Translations under genes and position numbers: made by a program
The notes under the pieces: model-generated
What the model was told of the DNA's origin: nothing
Database searches by the model: none
What the model saw: only the letters and a program-made list of their open reading frames with translations
Part shown: piece after piece, positions 10,369-20,463 of the stretch
Position numbering within the stretch: position 1 is the stretch's first letter
Layout: each line of letters starts with the position of its first letter
Source of the DNA: Shewanella cutis
Lineage (GTDB): Bacteria; Pseudomonadota; Gammaproteobacteria; Enterobacterales; Shewanellaceae
Assembly (NCBI RefSeq): GCF_022410515.1
Contig: NZ_JACSDI010000001.1
Location: forward strand, 806,001 to 870,000
Reading direction: 5' to 3'
DNA length: 64,000 nt

Positions 10369-11766
10369 TCAGTGTGCCTGCTCTACAAGCTGTGGGCTGA
10401 CTTCTAATGCCGCCAACAGTTTTTTATGTAAGCCGCCAAAGCCACCGTTACTCATCACCACGATAGTGTCACCCGGCTTTGCCGATGCGGCGACCTTAGC
10501 CACAACATCATCAATTTGATGCAATACCGTAACGGGGATAACAGCAGCTTCCATCGCCTCTTTCATATTCCAATCGATAGTATCGGCTTGATATAAAAAG
10601 GCTTCGTCCGCTTGCAACATTGAATGGGCCAGCGTGTCCTTGTGTACACCACTCTTCATGGTGTTTGAGCGCGGCTCTAATACGATAGTGATTTTGGTCT
10701 GCCCGACTTTGGCACGCATGCCTTTGATCGTGGTCGCAATCGCTGTAGGGTGATGGGCAAAATCATCGTAAACACTCACGCCATTGACTGTACCCAATAA
10801 CTCTAGGCGACGTTTCGGTGGTACGAATCGCGCCAACGCATCGATCGCCGCGCTCGGCGCAACCCCAACATGGCGCGCCGCTGCCATCGCCATCACAGCG
10901 TTTTCAATATTGTGCTGACCAATCAGTGCCCAATCGAGCACACCTTGTGACTGGCCATCGAAAAACACTTCAAACTCATGGCAATCGTCACTTAGCGTCT
11001 TAGCATGCCAGCCATTGGTCACCTCTGATGAGTGGTAAGTCTCCAGCTCGCTCCAGCAGCCCATATCAATGGTTTGCTTTACCGCGTGGGAGTCGGCAGG
11101 CCAAATCACTTTGCCTTGGCCAGGGACAGTACGAATAAGGTGGTGGAACTGTTTTTGAATCGCCGCTAAATCCGCAAAAATATCGGCATGATCAAACTCG
11201 AGGTTATTAATCACCAGCGTACGGGGATGATAATGCACAAATTTAGAACGCTTATCGAAGAAGGCGCTATCGTATTCATCGGCTTCAACCACAAAAAATG
11301 CCGATTCTCCTAAGCGGGCCGACACCCCAAAGTTTTGCGGCACACCGCCAATCAAGAAACCGGGCTGATAACCACAATCCTCTAAAATCCAAGCGAGCAT
11401 ACTGGAGGTGGAGGTTTTTCCATGGGTGCCAGATACGGCTAATACCCAACGCTCAGGCAGAATATGATCGGCTAAAAATTGGGGGCCAGAGGTGTAAGGT
11501 ATCCCAAGATTTAATACGGCCTCAACACAAGGATTACCACGGCTCATGGCATTACCAATCACCACGAGATCGGGATAACTGCCTGCGTCACCTAATTGGC
11601 TTGGGTCAAAACCTTGAATGAGTTCAATACCTTGCTCTTCAAGCTGCGTACTCATTGGTGGATAGACGTTGGCATCCGAGCCTGTCACTCTGTGCCCTTT
11701 TGCCCTAGCCAAGAGTGCAAGACCGCCCATGAAGGTTCCACAAATTCCTAAAATATGTACGTGCAT
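10369..11766 (-). CDS. mpl: UDP-MurNAc:tripeptide ligase Mpl (murein recycling)
   Basis: 465 aa. Mpl joins the recycled tripeptide L-Ala-gamma-D-Glu-meso-DAP to UDP-MurNAc. The N-terminal Rossmann segment [22 protein letters not shown], the ATP loop [23 protein letters not shown] and [10 protein letters not shown] are characteristic of Mur ligases of the Mpl branch. It heads the mpl-ubiX-hpt run. The window also carries ampG at 16.7 kb, the importer that feeds this recycling pathway. Confidence 0.95.
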   Translation of the reverse strand: MHVHILGICGTFMGGLALLARAKGHRVTGSDANVYPPMSTQLEEQGIELIQGFDPSQLGDAGSYPDLVVIGNAMSRGNPCVEAVLNLGIPYTSGPQFLADHILPERWVLAVSGTHGKTSTSSMLAWILEDCGYQPGFLIGGVPQNFGVSARLGESAFFVVEADEYDSAFFDKRSKFVHYHPRTLVINNLEFDHADIFADLAAIQKQFHHLIRTVPGQGKVIWPADSHAVKQTIDMGCWSELETYHSSEVTNGWHAKTLSDDCHEFEVFFDGQSQGVLDWALIGQHNIENAVMAMAAARHVGVAPSAAIDALARFVPPKRRLELLGTVNGVSVYDDFAHHPTAIATTIKGMRAKVGQTKITIVLEPRSNTMKSGVHKDTLAHSMLQADEAFLYQADTIDWNMKEAMEAAVIPVTVLHQIDDVVAKVAASAKPGDTIVVMSNGGFGGLHKKLLAALEVSPQLVEQAH

Positions 11767-12076
11767 ACCGCTCGCTCTGATGTTTTTGAATTCAAGGCTA
11801 TTCTAATCCATAGAACCGCAGATTGGCAGGTTAGGATCTCGGAAAAGCCACTTGATCTGCAAAGATCCTGATAGAGAAAGGAATTTTTACAATTCGCTGA
11901 AATTTACCTAACAAAATTGTGTCACAACTCTGCTTTATCCAGACAAGTTGTCGTAAAGCTTCGCGTGTTGCCCTATGTGGCGATTGAAGATAACTGGCGC
12001 AAGGCTAAAGTCTGGCGATAGTGAATTTTCGCCGTTTGCACTATTAGAAGGTGACAGACTCAAATATTGAATTAAA
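11767..12076 (-). other. Intergenic region upstream of mpl
   Basis: 310 bp between mpl and the hydroxylase gene, both on the minus strand. It should hold the mpl promoter. A short reading frame crossing into the hydroxylase gene resembles nothing known and has no supporting start site. No terminator or repeat is evident. Confidence 0.4.
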
Positions 12077-12940
12077 TCAATCATCTTTTTGATGGCTGGC
12101 GGGAGGTGCAAATAAGATCCCAAGTCGCTTCGATAAACTCAACCCCTTAGTCGTGACATCACTAAACATATCGCGCCATTCACTAAAGGTGACTTTTAAC
12201 GGATTAAAACTGTTGACGGGTTTAGTGATCCCGTAAATCACCGTCTCATCCTCGGGCACAAAGGTGCCAAAAAGTTTGTCCCAAATGATTAAAATACCTG
12301 CATAATTTTTATCGATATATTGGGGATTACGTCCATGATGGACCCTGTGATGGGATGGTGTATTAAACAGCCATTCTAATGGACCAAGCTTTCTTACTGC
12401 TTGAGTATGCACAAAAAACTGTAATCCCAAATTCAGCAGCACCACAAATACCACCCAATTAGGATCAAAACCCAAGATCACCAGCGGTAACCAAAACACC
12501 CACATTCCCGCAAAGGGATACATCAAGCTCTGCCGAAACGCGGTGCTAAAGTTCATATTCTCAGAGCTGTGGTGCACCACATGGGCCGCCCACATCCAAC
12601 GTATTCTATGACTCGCACGGTGAAACCAGTAATAGCAAAAATCCTGTGCCACCATGAGTAGCACAAAGGTGAATGGCCCCATTTGGATATCGAATAATTT
12701 CCAACCAAATACCGCGAGATACAGCTTAGCAATCAGTAAGCCGGCCAAGATATCTGCGCCCTGATGCATGGCCGCGAGGCTAAAATTACACAGCACTTCC
12801 TTAGCATGGTAACGGGCGCTGACAGGGAGCTTTTGCCTTCTGTCGCCTAAGTACCACTCGAGCAAAATGCACACAAAAAATAACGGGGCAAGCACCAGTA
12901 GCAGCAATTCAGGGTGATTGATTAATTCAGCGATATCCAT
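12077..12940 (-). CDS. Fatty acid hydroxylase / sterol desaturase family membrane protein
   Basis: 287 aa with several hydrophobic helices and the di-iron histidine boxes of the family: HRASHR near residue 106, HVVHH shortly after, and HRVHHGRNPQYIDKNYAG near residue 200. These enzymes hydroxylate or desaturate lipid chains in the membrane using O2. The substrate cannot be told. Start at 12940 with AAAGG just upstream. The DUF2804 gene precedes it by 54 bp on the same strand, so they may be co-transcribed. Confidence 0.85.
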   Translation of the reverse strand: MDIAELINHPELLLLVLAPLFFVCILLEWYLGDRRQKLPVSARYHAKEVLCNFSLAAMHQGADILAGLLIAKLYLAVFGWKLFDIQMGPFTFVLLMVAQDFCYYWFHRASHRIRWMWAAHVVHHSSENMNFSTAFRQSLMYPFAGMWVFWLPLVILGFDPNWVVFVVLLNLGLQFFVHTQAVRKLGPLEWLFNTPSHHRVHHGRNPQYIDKNYAGILIIWDKLFGTFVPEDETVIYGITKPVNSFNPLKVTFSEWRDMFSDVTTKGLSLSKRLGILFAPPASHQKDD

Positions 12941-12994
12941 ATACCTTTATCCTATTGTTATTATTGTTTTATTTAAGCCTAAACCGCCCCAAGC

Positions 12995-14026
12995 TTACCA
13001 ACGGGCGTAATGATCTTCAGTCAATCCCAATACGTTATTGAGTTGATAGCTGCGCCCCTGATTATCGATAATTGAGCCGCTAAAGAAGCCTAGATACTGA
13101 CGGAAGTTACTCTTCAGCAAAATAAAATTACGTTTTTCACTGCGGCAATTTCGCGCCGTAAACTCTAAATCAACTCGACCATCGTGACTATAAATGCGCC
13201 ATATTTGAGTGCCCTGCTGTATATAGCGATCAAATTCAAATTGAATCGGCCCGAGCAAATGCCGCTCACCATTAATCCAAAACACATTTTCATTACTGCC
13301 GGTTTCATTAACACCCGCAGCAAGATTTAAGCCGATAACCCCTTCATCAATTTGCGCACTTAAGGATGCCCAACGCCAACTGGTATCTCGGCGCATAAAT
13401 CCCGCTGAAAAATCATAACCCGCGAGGGCAAAATTTAACGGCTGCGGCTCATGGTCAATGGTTAAGGTTCCCTTTAGTGCTAAACCGTTGTGTTTTTGAG
13501 TATAGGTCCAACCGTTATATCCCGTAGGGCTACACATGGCCATGGGTAAACTTAAAGGTAAACAATGCAGGGTTAAATCGGCTTGAATGTTTTTGGTATC
13601 AATCAGCAAATGCCAATTACCCTCTTGGATCTCAAAGGTTATGCGCTTGCCTTTGCCGCCAATCGTCGCCGTGCTATTGGCGGGGGATGGCGACATCCGA
13701 TAGCCAAGCCTAAAGGGCTTTAACCAATCATGCTGAATTAACCTATTGTTTTTAATGTCATATAAATAACAAAATGCACTACCAAGATAGGCGATATCCG
13801 CGAGCGCAACACCAATCATGTAGCGAGGCGTGACAATAGAAACAAATTGAAACTGCTTATAATCAACACGTTTTGCCCAAGCCGATGCGGGCTTATCCAT
13901 GGTATTGAAATAGGTGAAATCGGCTAAACCTAAGCGACTAACAATACCGTCGAAATGGCCAAACTGCGGCTGGCCTTTAGCGTTAATCAAGCTTTCAGGG
14001 GCAATTTGAGTGTTAATCCTAAACAT
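12995..14026 (-). CDS. DUF2804 family protein
   Basis: 343 aa from the ATG at 14026, preceded by AAAGG; an in-frame start at 14062 lacks such a site. The sequence matches the DUF2804 family, which is rich in beta strands and aromatic residues (YFNTMDKPASAW, AYLGSAFCYLYD, PTGYNGWTYTQKHNG, INGERHLLGPIQFEFDR). No signal peptide or membrane helix is apparent. Function unknown. Its place directly upstream of a lipid hydroxylase gene hints at lipid-related work, which is only an inference. Confidence 0.75.
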   Translation of the reverse strand: MFRINTQIAPESLINAKGQPQFGHFDGIVSRLGLADFTYFNTMDKPASAWAKRVDYKQFQFVSIVTPRYMIGVALADIAYLGSAFCYLYDIKNNRLIQHDWLKPFRLGYRMSPSPANSTATIGGKGKRITFEIQEGNWHLLIDTKNIQADLTLHCLPLSLPMAMCSPTGYNGWTYTQKHNGLALKGTLTIDHEPQPLNFALAGYDFSAGFMRRDTSWRWASLSAQIDEGVIGLNLAAGVNETGSNENVFWINGERHLLGPIQFEFDRYIQQGTQIWRIYSHDGRVDLEFTARNCRSEKRNFILLKSNFRQYLGFFSGSIIDNQGRSYQLNNVLGLTEDHYARW

Positions 14027-14190
14027 AAACTCGCCTTTGCATTTTTGCGGTCGAAGGAGCATTTATGCTCTCTTATTAAATATTGAATTTTTACTCTAAC
14101 CTGTGATTCATTGCATTAAAAGAGTGCAAGCACAAATTGTTGTGATTTTGTTGCTGGCAATAATTCGGTTTAATGACGTAGAAATAACAT

Positions 14191-14212
14191 TAAAAAGCGC
14201 CCAAAGGCGCTT
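14191..14212 (-). terminator. Terminator of the outer-membrane barrel gene
   Basis: AAGCGCC and GGCGCTT arms around CAAA. On the minus strand the stem is followed by TTTTTA. Confidence 0.75.
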
Positions 14213-14272
14213 GATTAAGGCTGACTGATTACCAAACCCTGATGATAATTCGGGCACTGGACTATTTGCTCA

Positions 14273-14836
14273 TTAGAAGCGGTAGCTCATGCCAAAGTTT
14301 ATCCTTTGTAACTCTAGTTCTTTCATCGGCACATATTGGTACTCAAGATTAAGACCAAAACCAGAGCGAAAACGATATTGCCAACCAACTGCGCCGTAAA
14401 AGCCCACATCGTCTGCATCCATCTCCTGCTTTTCAAACTCATAACTCACTTTGGTATAGGCAGCACCGAGTTTGGCATACAGACTGTTCCCGCGAGACAA
14501 TGCATACTCACCGTAGGCAGTGGTTCTAACTCCTTGGTAACCTAAGTCTTTTATATCACTGATTGCACTAACAAGGGCGCTCGCCACGCCACCAGAACCC
14601 ACTAAATAACCCGCTTCAAGCCCAAAATGCTCGTTGAGCATATAGCGATAATACAAATCGCCAGTGATTGTATCTCCTGCATCATATTTACCACTCTTAG
14701 TTTCAAATTCTTGGGTCCCATAGCCTATGCTGCCGCCTAACACATGCGATGACTCAACCGCATTAGCATTCGCTCCAACTAAAAAAGCACATACTGATAA
14801 CGATAAAAGCCAAGTTTTAATTGTTAAGTATTTCAT
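14273..14836 (-). CDS. Small outer-membrane beta-barrel protein
   Basis: 187 aa. The N-terminus MKYLTIKTWLLSLSVCAFLVGANANA is a signal peptide with an ANA cleavage site. The mature protein alternates hydrophobic and polar residues, has GSIGYGTQEF, LYYRYMLNEHFGLEAGYLVG, YAKLGAAYTKVSYEF and GWQYRFRSGFGLNLEYQYVP, and ends in Phe (GMSYRF), the BAM recognition signal. It resembles OmpW/OmpA-like 8-strand barrels (OMP_b-brl). No clear Shine-Dalgarno precedes the ATG at 14836. Single gene with its own terminator. Confidence 0.8.
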   Translation of the reverse strand: MKYLTIKTWLLSLSVCAFLVGANANAVESSHVLGGSIGYGTQEFETKSGKYDAGDTITGDLYYRYMLNEHFGLEAGYLVGSGGVASALVSAISDIKDLGYQGVRTTAYGEYALSRGNSLYAKLGAAYTKVSYEFEKQEMDADDVGFYGAVGWQYRFRSGFGLNLEYQYVPMKELELQRINFGMSYRF

Positions 14837-14960
14837 ATTGTTTAAATTCAGTAATGATATGTAGGCACATGATAACCTTTACACCTGTACAAAAACTGAA
14901 CCCGAGTACCTTGTGGCAACAAGGGGGATTTCTGGTATGCTGTAGCCACTTTTTACTAGC

Positions 14961-15539
14961 ATGAGATTCTCCATGAAACGGTTACTATTGACGCTGACTT
15001 TCCCCCTACTCTTTGTGGGCTGTGCGAGCCAAAATCCGACTCACATGGCATTTAGCCCTCAGGTTCCCGATATCAGCCAACAGACTTCAAGACCCGTGCA
15101 GATCTCATTGGATACTATCGATTCGCGTAACGCTGAATATGTTGCGCGATTTATGGAAGAAGGCACCAAGACCCGTTTAGTCGGCCCAAGCGAACCTCCT
15201 AAGTTATTACTCGATGAAGTCTTTCGTAATGGTTTCACCCAAGCGGGATACCAAATTGATCCTAGTGCAACTAACTCTATTCAAGTTCAATTAGAAGAGT
15301 TGCAGATGGATGTCACCAAAAAAACCTTTGGTTACGAGGCTAAACACAGTGTACGTATTGCTGTCCAAGCGCGTAATTCAAGCCAAGAATTGGTCAAACG
15401 TTATAAAGCAAAGGGCGTATTAAAAGGCCCATTAACCCCAGACTTTGCCACCTTAGAAATGGATATGAATAAGCTCCTCGGCCAGCTCACTGGGGAAATA
15501 TTAAATGACCCAGAGTTAAACCAGTTCCTACAAAAATAA
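14961..15539 (+). CDS. yajG: YajG family lipoprotein
   Basis: Up to 192 aa; the ATG at 14973 (MKRLLLTL) is an equally good start. The signal sequence ends in the lipobox FVGC, so the mature protein begins at a lipidated cysteine (CASQNPT). The rest matches the YajG lipoprotein family, whose role is unknown. As in E. coli it is found near ampG, here separated by a cyclophilin and a small unknown gene, all on the same strand. Confidence 0.85.
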   Translation: MRFSMKRLLLTLTFPLLFVGCASQNPTHMAFSPQVPDISQQTSRPVQISLDTIDSRNAEYVARFMEEGTKTRLVGPSEPPKLLLDEVFRNGFTQAGYQIDPSATNSIQVQLEELQMDVTKKTFGYEAKHSVRIAVQARNSSQELVKRYKAKGVLKGPLTPDFATLEMDMNKLLGQLTGEILNDPELNQFLQK

Positions 15540-15572
15540 AAATACCAATCGATAATTAATAAGGAAATCATA

Positions 15573-16160
15573 ATGTTTCGTTGGATATCTGCACTTTTAG
15601 TTCTCTGTGCAAGCTATAGCAGCTGGGCGGCAATCGACATTCAACCCGATAGTTTGTATCCCCAAGTCGAGTTTGATACGAGTTTAGGTAAGATAGTCGT
15701 CGAACTCGATAGAACCCGCGCTCCCATTACAGTCGATAACTTCCTCACCTATGTGGTCAAAGGTGAGTACAACAACACGATTTTCCATCGGGTGATCAGT
15801 GACTTTGTAGTGCAAGGCGGTGGACTGAATCCGCAATTAGAAGAGCTGCCAGCGGGCAAGCCGATAGTCAACGAGTCGGGCAATGGTTTATCCAATAGCA
15901 TGGGCACCATTGCCATGGCGCGCGACAATGACCCCCACACGGCCACCCGCCAGTTTTACTTTAACGTTGCAGACAACACTAAGCTTGACCCCTCAAAACG
16001 TCGTTGGGGTTATGCGGTATTTGGTGAAGTGATTGAAGGTAAGCAAGTTCTCGAAGCCATGGCTGTAGTAGAAACCACTACGAATGCCAAACTGAATTGG
16101 CCCGATGTACCTGTCACTCCTATCATATTGAAAACAGCTAAGTTGCTCCCGAAAAAATAA
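15573..16160 (+). CDS. ppiA: Periplasmic cyclophilin-type peptidyl-prolyl isomerase
   Basis: 195 aa with a signal peptide (MFRWISALLVLCASYSSWAA). The cyclophilin core is clear: FDTSLGKIVVELD, NTIFHRVISDFVVQGGG, MGTIAMARDNDPHTATRQFYFNV and WGYAVFGEVIEG. It catalyses proline cis-trans isomerisation of exported proteins. AAGGAAA lies just upstream of the ATG. It follows yajG by 33 bp and is probably in the same transcript. The exact ppiA name is by similarity; other periplasmic cyclophilins are possible. Confidence 0.85.
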   Translation: MFRWISALLVLCASYSSWAAIDIQPDSLYPQVEFDTSLGKIVVELDRTRAPITVDNFLTYVVKGEYNNTIFHRVISDFVVQGGGLNPQLEELPAGKPIVNESGNGLSNSMGTIAMARDNDPHTATRQFYFNVADNTKLDPSKRRWGYAVFGEVIEGKQVLEAMAVVETTTNAKLNWPDVPVTPIILKTAKLLPKK

Positions 16161-16226
16161 TTAAAAATTTAGCAACAACGCTAATCCTGCCTCTATACTG
16201 TAAAAGCTTAACGAAAGGAGGCAAGG

Positions 16227-16547
16227 GTGACGATTGAAGAATTTATCGATAATAAAGCGCCCCAACTTGCTGTATATGGAAAAGCGTTTTTGAGTGATGA
16301 ACTCGATTTCCAAGAAGTTCAGCTCTATTTATGGGACACACTCGAGGAATGGCAGCAACTCATTCCGACAAGTGAAGCGCAAACGGAAACGGAAACTGTG
16401 TTTTGGCACTTGCTCCATAGCTTTAACAAGTGGCCCGACTGGATGATACGCGGCAATCACTATCTGTATCAGCAGTTAGATGCTTGCTGTGATTTCCTCT
16501 GTTTGGGAGGACAAATGCCCTCGGGTTGTATCGGCATTAGACCTTAA
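16227..16547 (+). CDS. Small conserved-looking protein of unknown function
   Basis: 106 aa starting at GTG 16227, with a near-perfect AAAGGAGG a few nt upstream, which argues that it is a real gene. It is acidic, rich in Trp (about seven) and has a Cys pair (ACCDFLCLGG). No signal peptide or membrane helix. I do not recognise a family. It lies between the cyclophilin gene and ampG on the same strand and is closed by its own terminator. Confidence 0.7.
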   Translation: MTIEEFIDNKAPQLAVYGKAFLSDELDFQEVQLYLWDTLEEWQQLIPTSEAQTETETVFWHLLHSFNKWPDWMIRGNHYLYQQLDACCDFLCLGGQMPSGCIGIRP

Positions 16548-16561
16548 GTAAAACACATGCT

Positions 16562-16588
16562 AAAGACCCAGCTCGCTGGGTCTTTTTA
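16562..16588 (+). terminator. Rho-independent terminator before ampG
   Basis: An 11-bp stem (AAAGACCCAGC / GCTGGGTCTTT) with a 2-nt spacer, followed by T5. It separates ampG from the yajG-ppi-small ORF group. Confidence 0.88.
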
Positions 16589-16696
16589 TTTTACCTTCTG
16601 CGAACTCAAACTCATCAGTCATCAAAAGGATAAGTATTAGTCCTTGAACCTAACCGTATCTTACCCGTAAGCTAGGCGGATTCGACTCCTCGGCAA

Positions 16697-18088
16697 ATGC
16701 TTATGTTCGTAACCGGTTTTACTCGTCGCACCTTAGACTCCTTGAGCGTTTATTACCATAAGCGCGTTTTGATCCTGCTATTACTTGGCTTTTCTGCCGG
16801 CTTACCATTAATGTTGGTCTTTTCAACCCTGTCTTTTTGGTTACGGGAAGCGGGAGTGGATCGCACCTCTATCGGTTATTTCAGTTGGATAGCCCTCGCC
16901 TATGCCTTCAAATGGGCCTGGTCGCCGTTAGTCGATAGATTATCAATCCCCATACTGACGCGCTTTTTAGGACGGCGACGCAGTTGGATGCTGTTTGCTC
17001 AGTTACTCTTGGTTAGCGCCATTTTAGGAATGTCTTTTAGCGATCCAGTTAAAGATCTCGAACGCTTGGCTTTGTTTGCATTAATGGTTGCCTTTGCATC
17101 TGCCACCCAAGATATTGTCATTGATGCCTTTCGTATCGAATCTGCACCCGAAAAAATGCAGGCTGCGCTTGCCGCCGCCTATCAAGTGGGGTATCGCAGC
17201 GCCATGATTGTAGCGACCGCTGGTGCGCTGACTATTGCCGCTTGGGTCGAGCCCGGCAATACCGAATATAACTTAATCGCTTGGCAAACCTCTTACTTAG
17301 TGATGGCTGGACTGATGTTTATTGGCGTACTAACTACGCTTTTTAGCCGTGAGCCTAAGGTCGATACCCGCGCTGCCGATGAAACCGAATTGGCAGTTAA
17401 ACAGCGTTTAAGCGCGCGTTATCCCAAACCTATTGCGGCGAGTCTTTCATGGATTTATACCGCCAGTGTACTGCCCTTTATCGACTTTTTTAAACGTTAT
17501 GGCCGCAGCGCAATTTTGATTTTATTGCTGATTTCCTGCTATCGCATCTCGGATATTGTGATGGGGATTATGGCCAACGTGTTTTATGTGGACATGGGAT
17601 TCACTAAGGAAGAAATTGCCTATTTAAGCAAAATCTATGGCCTTATCATGACTTTAGTTGGCGCAGCCTTTGGCGGTGTACTGTTAGCACGCTTCGGTAC
17701 TATGAGGATATTATTTCTTGGTGCACTGTTGGTTGCTGTCACTAATTTGCTCTTTGCCTGGCAAGCGGTCATCGGTTATAACGTCAGCTTTTTAACCTTT
17801 GCCATTTCGGTCGATAATTTTAGCGCAGGGATAGCCACCGCCGCCTTTATCGCTTACCTCTCAAGCCTCACCAGCAGCGGTTATAGTGCAACCCAATACG
17901 CCCTGCTTTCCTCGATTATGTTGCTGTTTCCTAAATTTATTGCGGGTTTCTCGGGCGCCTATGTCGACGCATTTGGTTATGTGAATTTCTTTGTCGCCGC
18001 CAGCGTGATTGGCTTTCCTGTGCTGTTACTCATTCATTTAGTGAATAAATACGCGCCCCACGTCAGCGTCAAACCAGACCAAGAATAA
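16697..18088 (+). CDS. ampG: Muropeptide permease AmpG (MFS)
   Basis: 463 aa with about 12 membrane helices. AmpG imports GlcNAc-anhydroMurNAc peptides for cell-wall recycling and thereby controls beta-lactamase induction. Diagnostic segments are LLLLGFSAGLPLMLVFSTLSFWL, AYAFKWAWSPLVDRL, LGRRRSWM and ASATQDIVIDAFRIE. A second ATG at 16703 is possible. Together with mpl at 10.4 kb it gives the window the import and re-use ends of the murein-recycling route. Confidence 0.93.
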   Translation: MLMFVTGFTRRTLDSLSVYYHKRVLILLLLGFSAGLPLMLVFSTLSFWLREAGVDRTSIGYFSWIALAYAFKWAWSPLVDRLSIPILTRFLGRRRSWMLFAQLLLVSAILGMSFSDPVKDLERLALFALMVAFASATQDIVIDAFRIESAPEKMQAALAAAYQVGYRSAMIVATAGALTIAAWVEPGNTEYNLIAWQTSYLVMAGLMFIGVLTTLFSREPKVDTRAADETELAVKQRLSARYPKPIAASLSWIYTASVLPFIDFFKRYGRSAILILLLISCYRISDIVMGIMANVFYVDMGFTKEEIAYLSKIYGLIMTLVGAAFGGVLLARFGTMRILFLGALLVAVTNLLFAWQAVIGYNVSFLTFAISVDNFSAGIATAAFIAYLSSLTSSGYSATQYALLSSIMLLFPKFIAGFSGAYVDAFGYVNFFVAASVIGFPVLLLIHLVNKYAPHVSVKPDQE

Positions 18089-18258
18089 TCAACCTGAGCT
18101 AGGGATAAGTAGCGCCGCTGAATAGGCATCTTTTCGAGCCTATCTGCGCATTCAGTCAGAAAAAGATTCTTCTTTTTAAAATTACATATACCATTGATTT
18201 AGTTTGTTAAATTAGATTTTTTCGACACTCGTTATCCCGAGTTCAGGTTAATTAGATA

Positions 18259-18294
18259 TAAAAAAGCCCCAAACCGTTAATCCTTTGGGGCTTA
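18259..18294 (-). terminator. Terminator of yajQ
   Basis: A 10-bp stem (AAGCCCCAAA / TTTGGGGCTT) around a 10-nt loop. On the minus strand it is followed by TTTTT; it may also end ampG transcripts in the other direction. Confidence 0.8.
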
Positions 18295-18357
18295 TTGTAT
18301 TAGCGATTGATGCATGGGTTCGTCTAATGCGAGCGCAAGCTATGCAAGTTTTAACGA

Positions 18358-18843
18358 TTAATCGCGGAAGTTATTGAACTGGAAAGGCTGGCCAAGGTCC
18401 GCTTGACGCACTAACGCCATCACGGCTTGTAAGTCGTCACGGGCTTTTCCCGTTACACGCACTGTATCGCCTTGGATCTGCGATTGCACTTTAATCTTGC
18501 TATCTTTGACCATCTTAACGATTTTCTTGGCGATATCCGTTTCAATCCCCTGCTTAAAGCGCACTTTAAGGGAAAAGGTTTTGCCGCTATGAACCGACTT
18601 CTCGTCGACATCCATGGTTGATGGCTCTACATTACGCTTGCTCAATTGCGTACGCAAAATATCCACTAACTGTTTGCACTGGAAATCGTCTTCTGCGGTG
18701 AGCGTCACCACATGATCTTTGTAGTCGATGCTGGCATCTTTACCACGAAAATCAAATCGGCCGCTGAGTTCACGGCGGGAGTTTTCAACCGCGTTACGTA
18801 ACTCTACTTCGTCAACTTCAGACACAATATCAAATGAAGGCAT
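18358..18843 (-). CDS. yajQ: YajQ family nucleotide-binding protein
   Basis: 161 aa, full length for the family, beginning [19 protein letters not shown] and containing [28 protein letters not shown] and [18 protein letters not shown]. YajQ proteins have two ferredoxin-like domains, bind nucleotides including c-di-GMP in some species, and act as cytoplasmic effectors. Monocistronic, with its own terminator. Confidence 0.93.
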   Translation of the reverse strand: MPSFDIVSEVDEVELRNAVENSRRELSGRFDFRGKDASIDYKDHVVTLTAEDDFQCKQLVDILRTQLSKRNVEPSTMDVDEKSVHSGKTFSLKVRFKQGIETDIAKKIVKMVKDSKIKVQSQIQGDTVRVTGKARDDLQAVMALVRQADLGQPFQFNNFRD

Positions 18844-19005
18844 ATTTGCCGCCCCTTAGGTGATTGTAAATGCCCATAGTTTACCGACTCACTCCATCAA
18901 GTTGAAGGTTAACTTTACCCAAGCAAGATAAAACTCGCCTTAGGGATGACTTTGGTTGCGCATTTTCCTATTATGGCGGCACGCTAAGATAATCAAATTG
19001 TATTT

Positions 19006-19368
19006 GTGATAACTAAACACACCCTATTCAAACTGGCTTTAGCCGTAGCCTTTGTCGTGATCAGTTATCTGGTGTTTTCCAGACCAACCTATTCGCAAGG
19101 TATTCCTCATATCGATAAGGTAGGCCATCTTGGGAGCTTTTTCTGTCTCTCGTATCTTACCTATCTCGCCTTTCGCCCTAAGTGGTATTGGCTCTCACTG
19201 GTACTCGCGACTTACGCAATGTTGATTGAGGTTGTGCAGTCACGCTTACCCTACCGCAGCGCCTCCATAGGTGATGTGTTGGCAGATTTTGCCGGTATTG
19301 CCTTGTTTTATTTTTGTCTTTGGGCCTATCGAAAATATTTTAGTGCCGCCCATCTCAAGGAACAATAA
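19006..19368 (+). CDS. VanZ-like membrane protein
   Basis: 120 aa from GTG 19006. Three to four hydrophobic helices carry the VanZ-like pattern: IDKVGHLGSFFCLSYL, then LIEVVQSRLPYRSASIGDVLADFAGI. Function in this setting is unknown; VanZ relatives occur in many Gram-negatives without any link to glycopeptide resistance. Its stop overlaps the panE start (TAATG), so the two are coupled. Confidence 0.8.
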   Translation: MITKHTLFKLALAVAFVVISYLVFSRPTYSQGIPHIDKVGHLGSFFCLSYLTYLAFRPKWYWLSLVLATYAMLIEVVQSRLPYRSASIGDVLADFAGIALFYFCLWAYRKYFSAAHLKEQ

Positions 19369-20354
19369 TGCCTGGCCAGAGTAAAATCGCCGCCATAGCA
19401 CCACAAGCTAGCGAAATCGCTATTTTAGGCGCTGGTGCCGTCGGGCAATTGATTTGCCATCAACTGCATTCGGCAGGGTTAGCGGTAGGCTTGATGGCGC
19501 GTGAATCATTTGCATCACACATAGAAGCGACTCATTGGCAAGATTTAGTATTTAGCCCTTTGTCGCGACATAACACCAATACCGAATCAGTCACCTACCG
19601 CGTCCCCAAACTTGATATAGAAAGTAAAAGTGCGCAGCAAATCAAACTTTTGATCGTGTGCGTAAAAGCGTATCAAGTACTTGATGCGATTAGCCCTTTA
19701 CTCGATAAATTATCGCCACAATGCCATATTCTGTTATTGCATAATGGTATGGGACCACACCTTGCACTTGCGCCACGACTCGATGGTCGCGGCCTAAGTC
19801 TAGGAACGACTTCACAGGGCGTATTACGTCAGTCATCTTGGCAAGTTAAGCAAACCGGACAAGGCTTAACTCAGTTTGGCCATTTTACCGGCCCAGAGTT
19901 ACCCCAAACTCTGCGGGAAAGGCTATTACATGCCATTCCGAACAGCGAGTGGGTTGAAGCGATTATCCCCAGCCTTTGGCAAAAACTGGCGGTCAATGCC
20001 GCGATCAACCCTCTTACAGCCCTGCATCAATGTCCCAATGGCACCCTAGCTCAAGCACAATTTTCAACGACTATTGCCAATATCTTAGATGAACTGGTCG
20101 AGGTTGCCGCATATGATGGGATTGAGCTCAACAGGCACTTCTTAGAGGAGCGCGTCTATCGAGTGATTGAACTCACGGCCGCGAACTTCTCATCGATGCA
20201 CCAAGATGTAGCACACCATAGACTCACTGAGATTGAGCAAATTAATGGTTATATCTCCAACCGTGCCCGCGCGCACGGTTTAAGTGCACCCATCAATGCC
20301 CAAATGTGCCAGGCCATTAAACAGCTCTCGGCGACAAAGCCTAGATCTAATTAA
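19368..20354 (+). CDS. panE: 2-dehydropantoate 2-reductase (ketopantoate reductase)
   Basis: 328 aa. It reduces ketopantoate to pantoate with NADPH in coenzyme A synthesis. The N-terminal Rossmann motif AILGAGAVGQLICHQL, LLLHNGMG, and the catalytic-lysine segment LWQKLAVNAAINPLTALH fit ApbA/PanE, followed by the C-terminal helical domain (SSMHQDVAHHRLTEIEQINGYI). The start is set by the TAATG overlap with the vanZ-like gene and AAGGA 8 nt upstream. Confidence 0.9.
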   Translation: MPGQSKIAAIAPQASEIAILGAGAVGQLICHQLHSAGLAVGLMARESFASHIEATHWQDLVFSPLSRHNTNTESVTYRVPKLDIESKSAQQIKLLIVCVKAYQVLDAISPLLDKLSPQCHILLLHNGMGPHLALAPRLDGRGLSLGTTSQGVLRQSSWQVKQTGQGLTQFGHFTGPELPQTLRERLLHAIPNSEWVEAIIPSLWQKLAVNAAINPLTALHQCPNGTLAQAQFSTTIANILDELVEVAAYDGIELNRHFLEERVYRVIELTAANFSSMHQDVAHHRLTEIEQINGYISNRARAHGLSAPINAQMCQAIKQLSATKPRSN

Positions 20355-20463
20355 TACATTTAATTGATTTTAAATAGATTTAATAGTAATCATCTGAGAT
20401 AAATCAAACTCGTTGATATTTCATTGTCTTAAAATGCCCCATCGTTGATATTTTCACGCCATT

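Noticed and set aside
11935..12123. A 62-codon minus-strand frame after the hydroxylase gene.
   Set aside because: It overlaps the end of the hydroxylase gene in another frame, lacks a ribosome site and resembles nothing.
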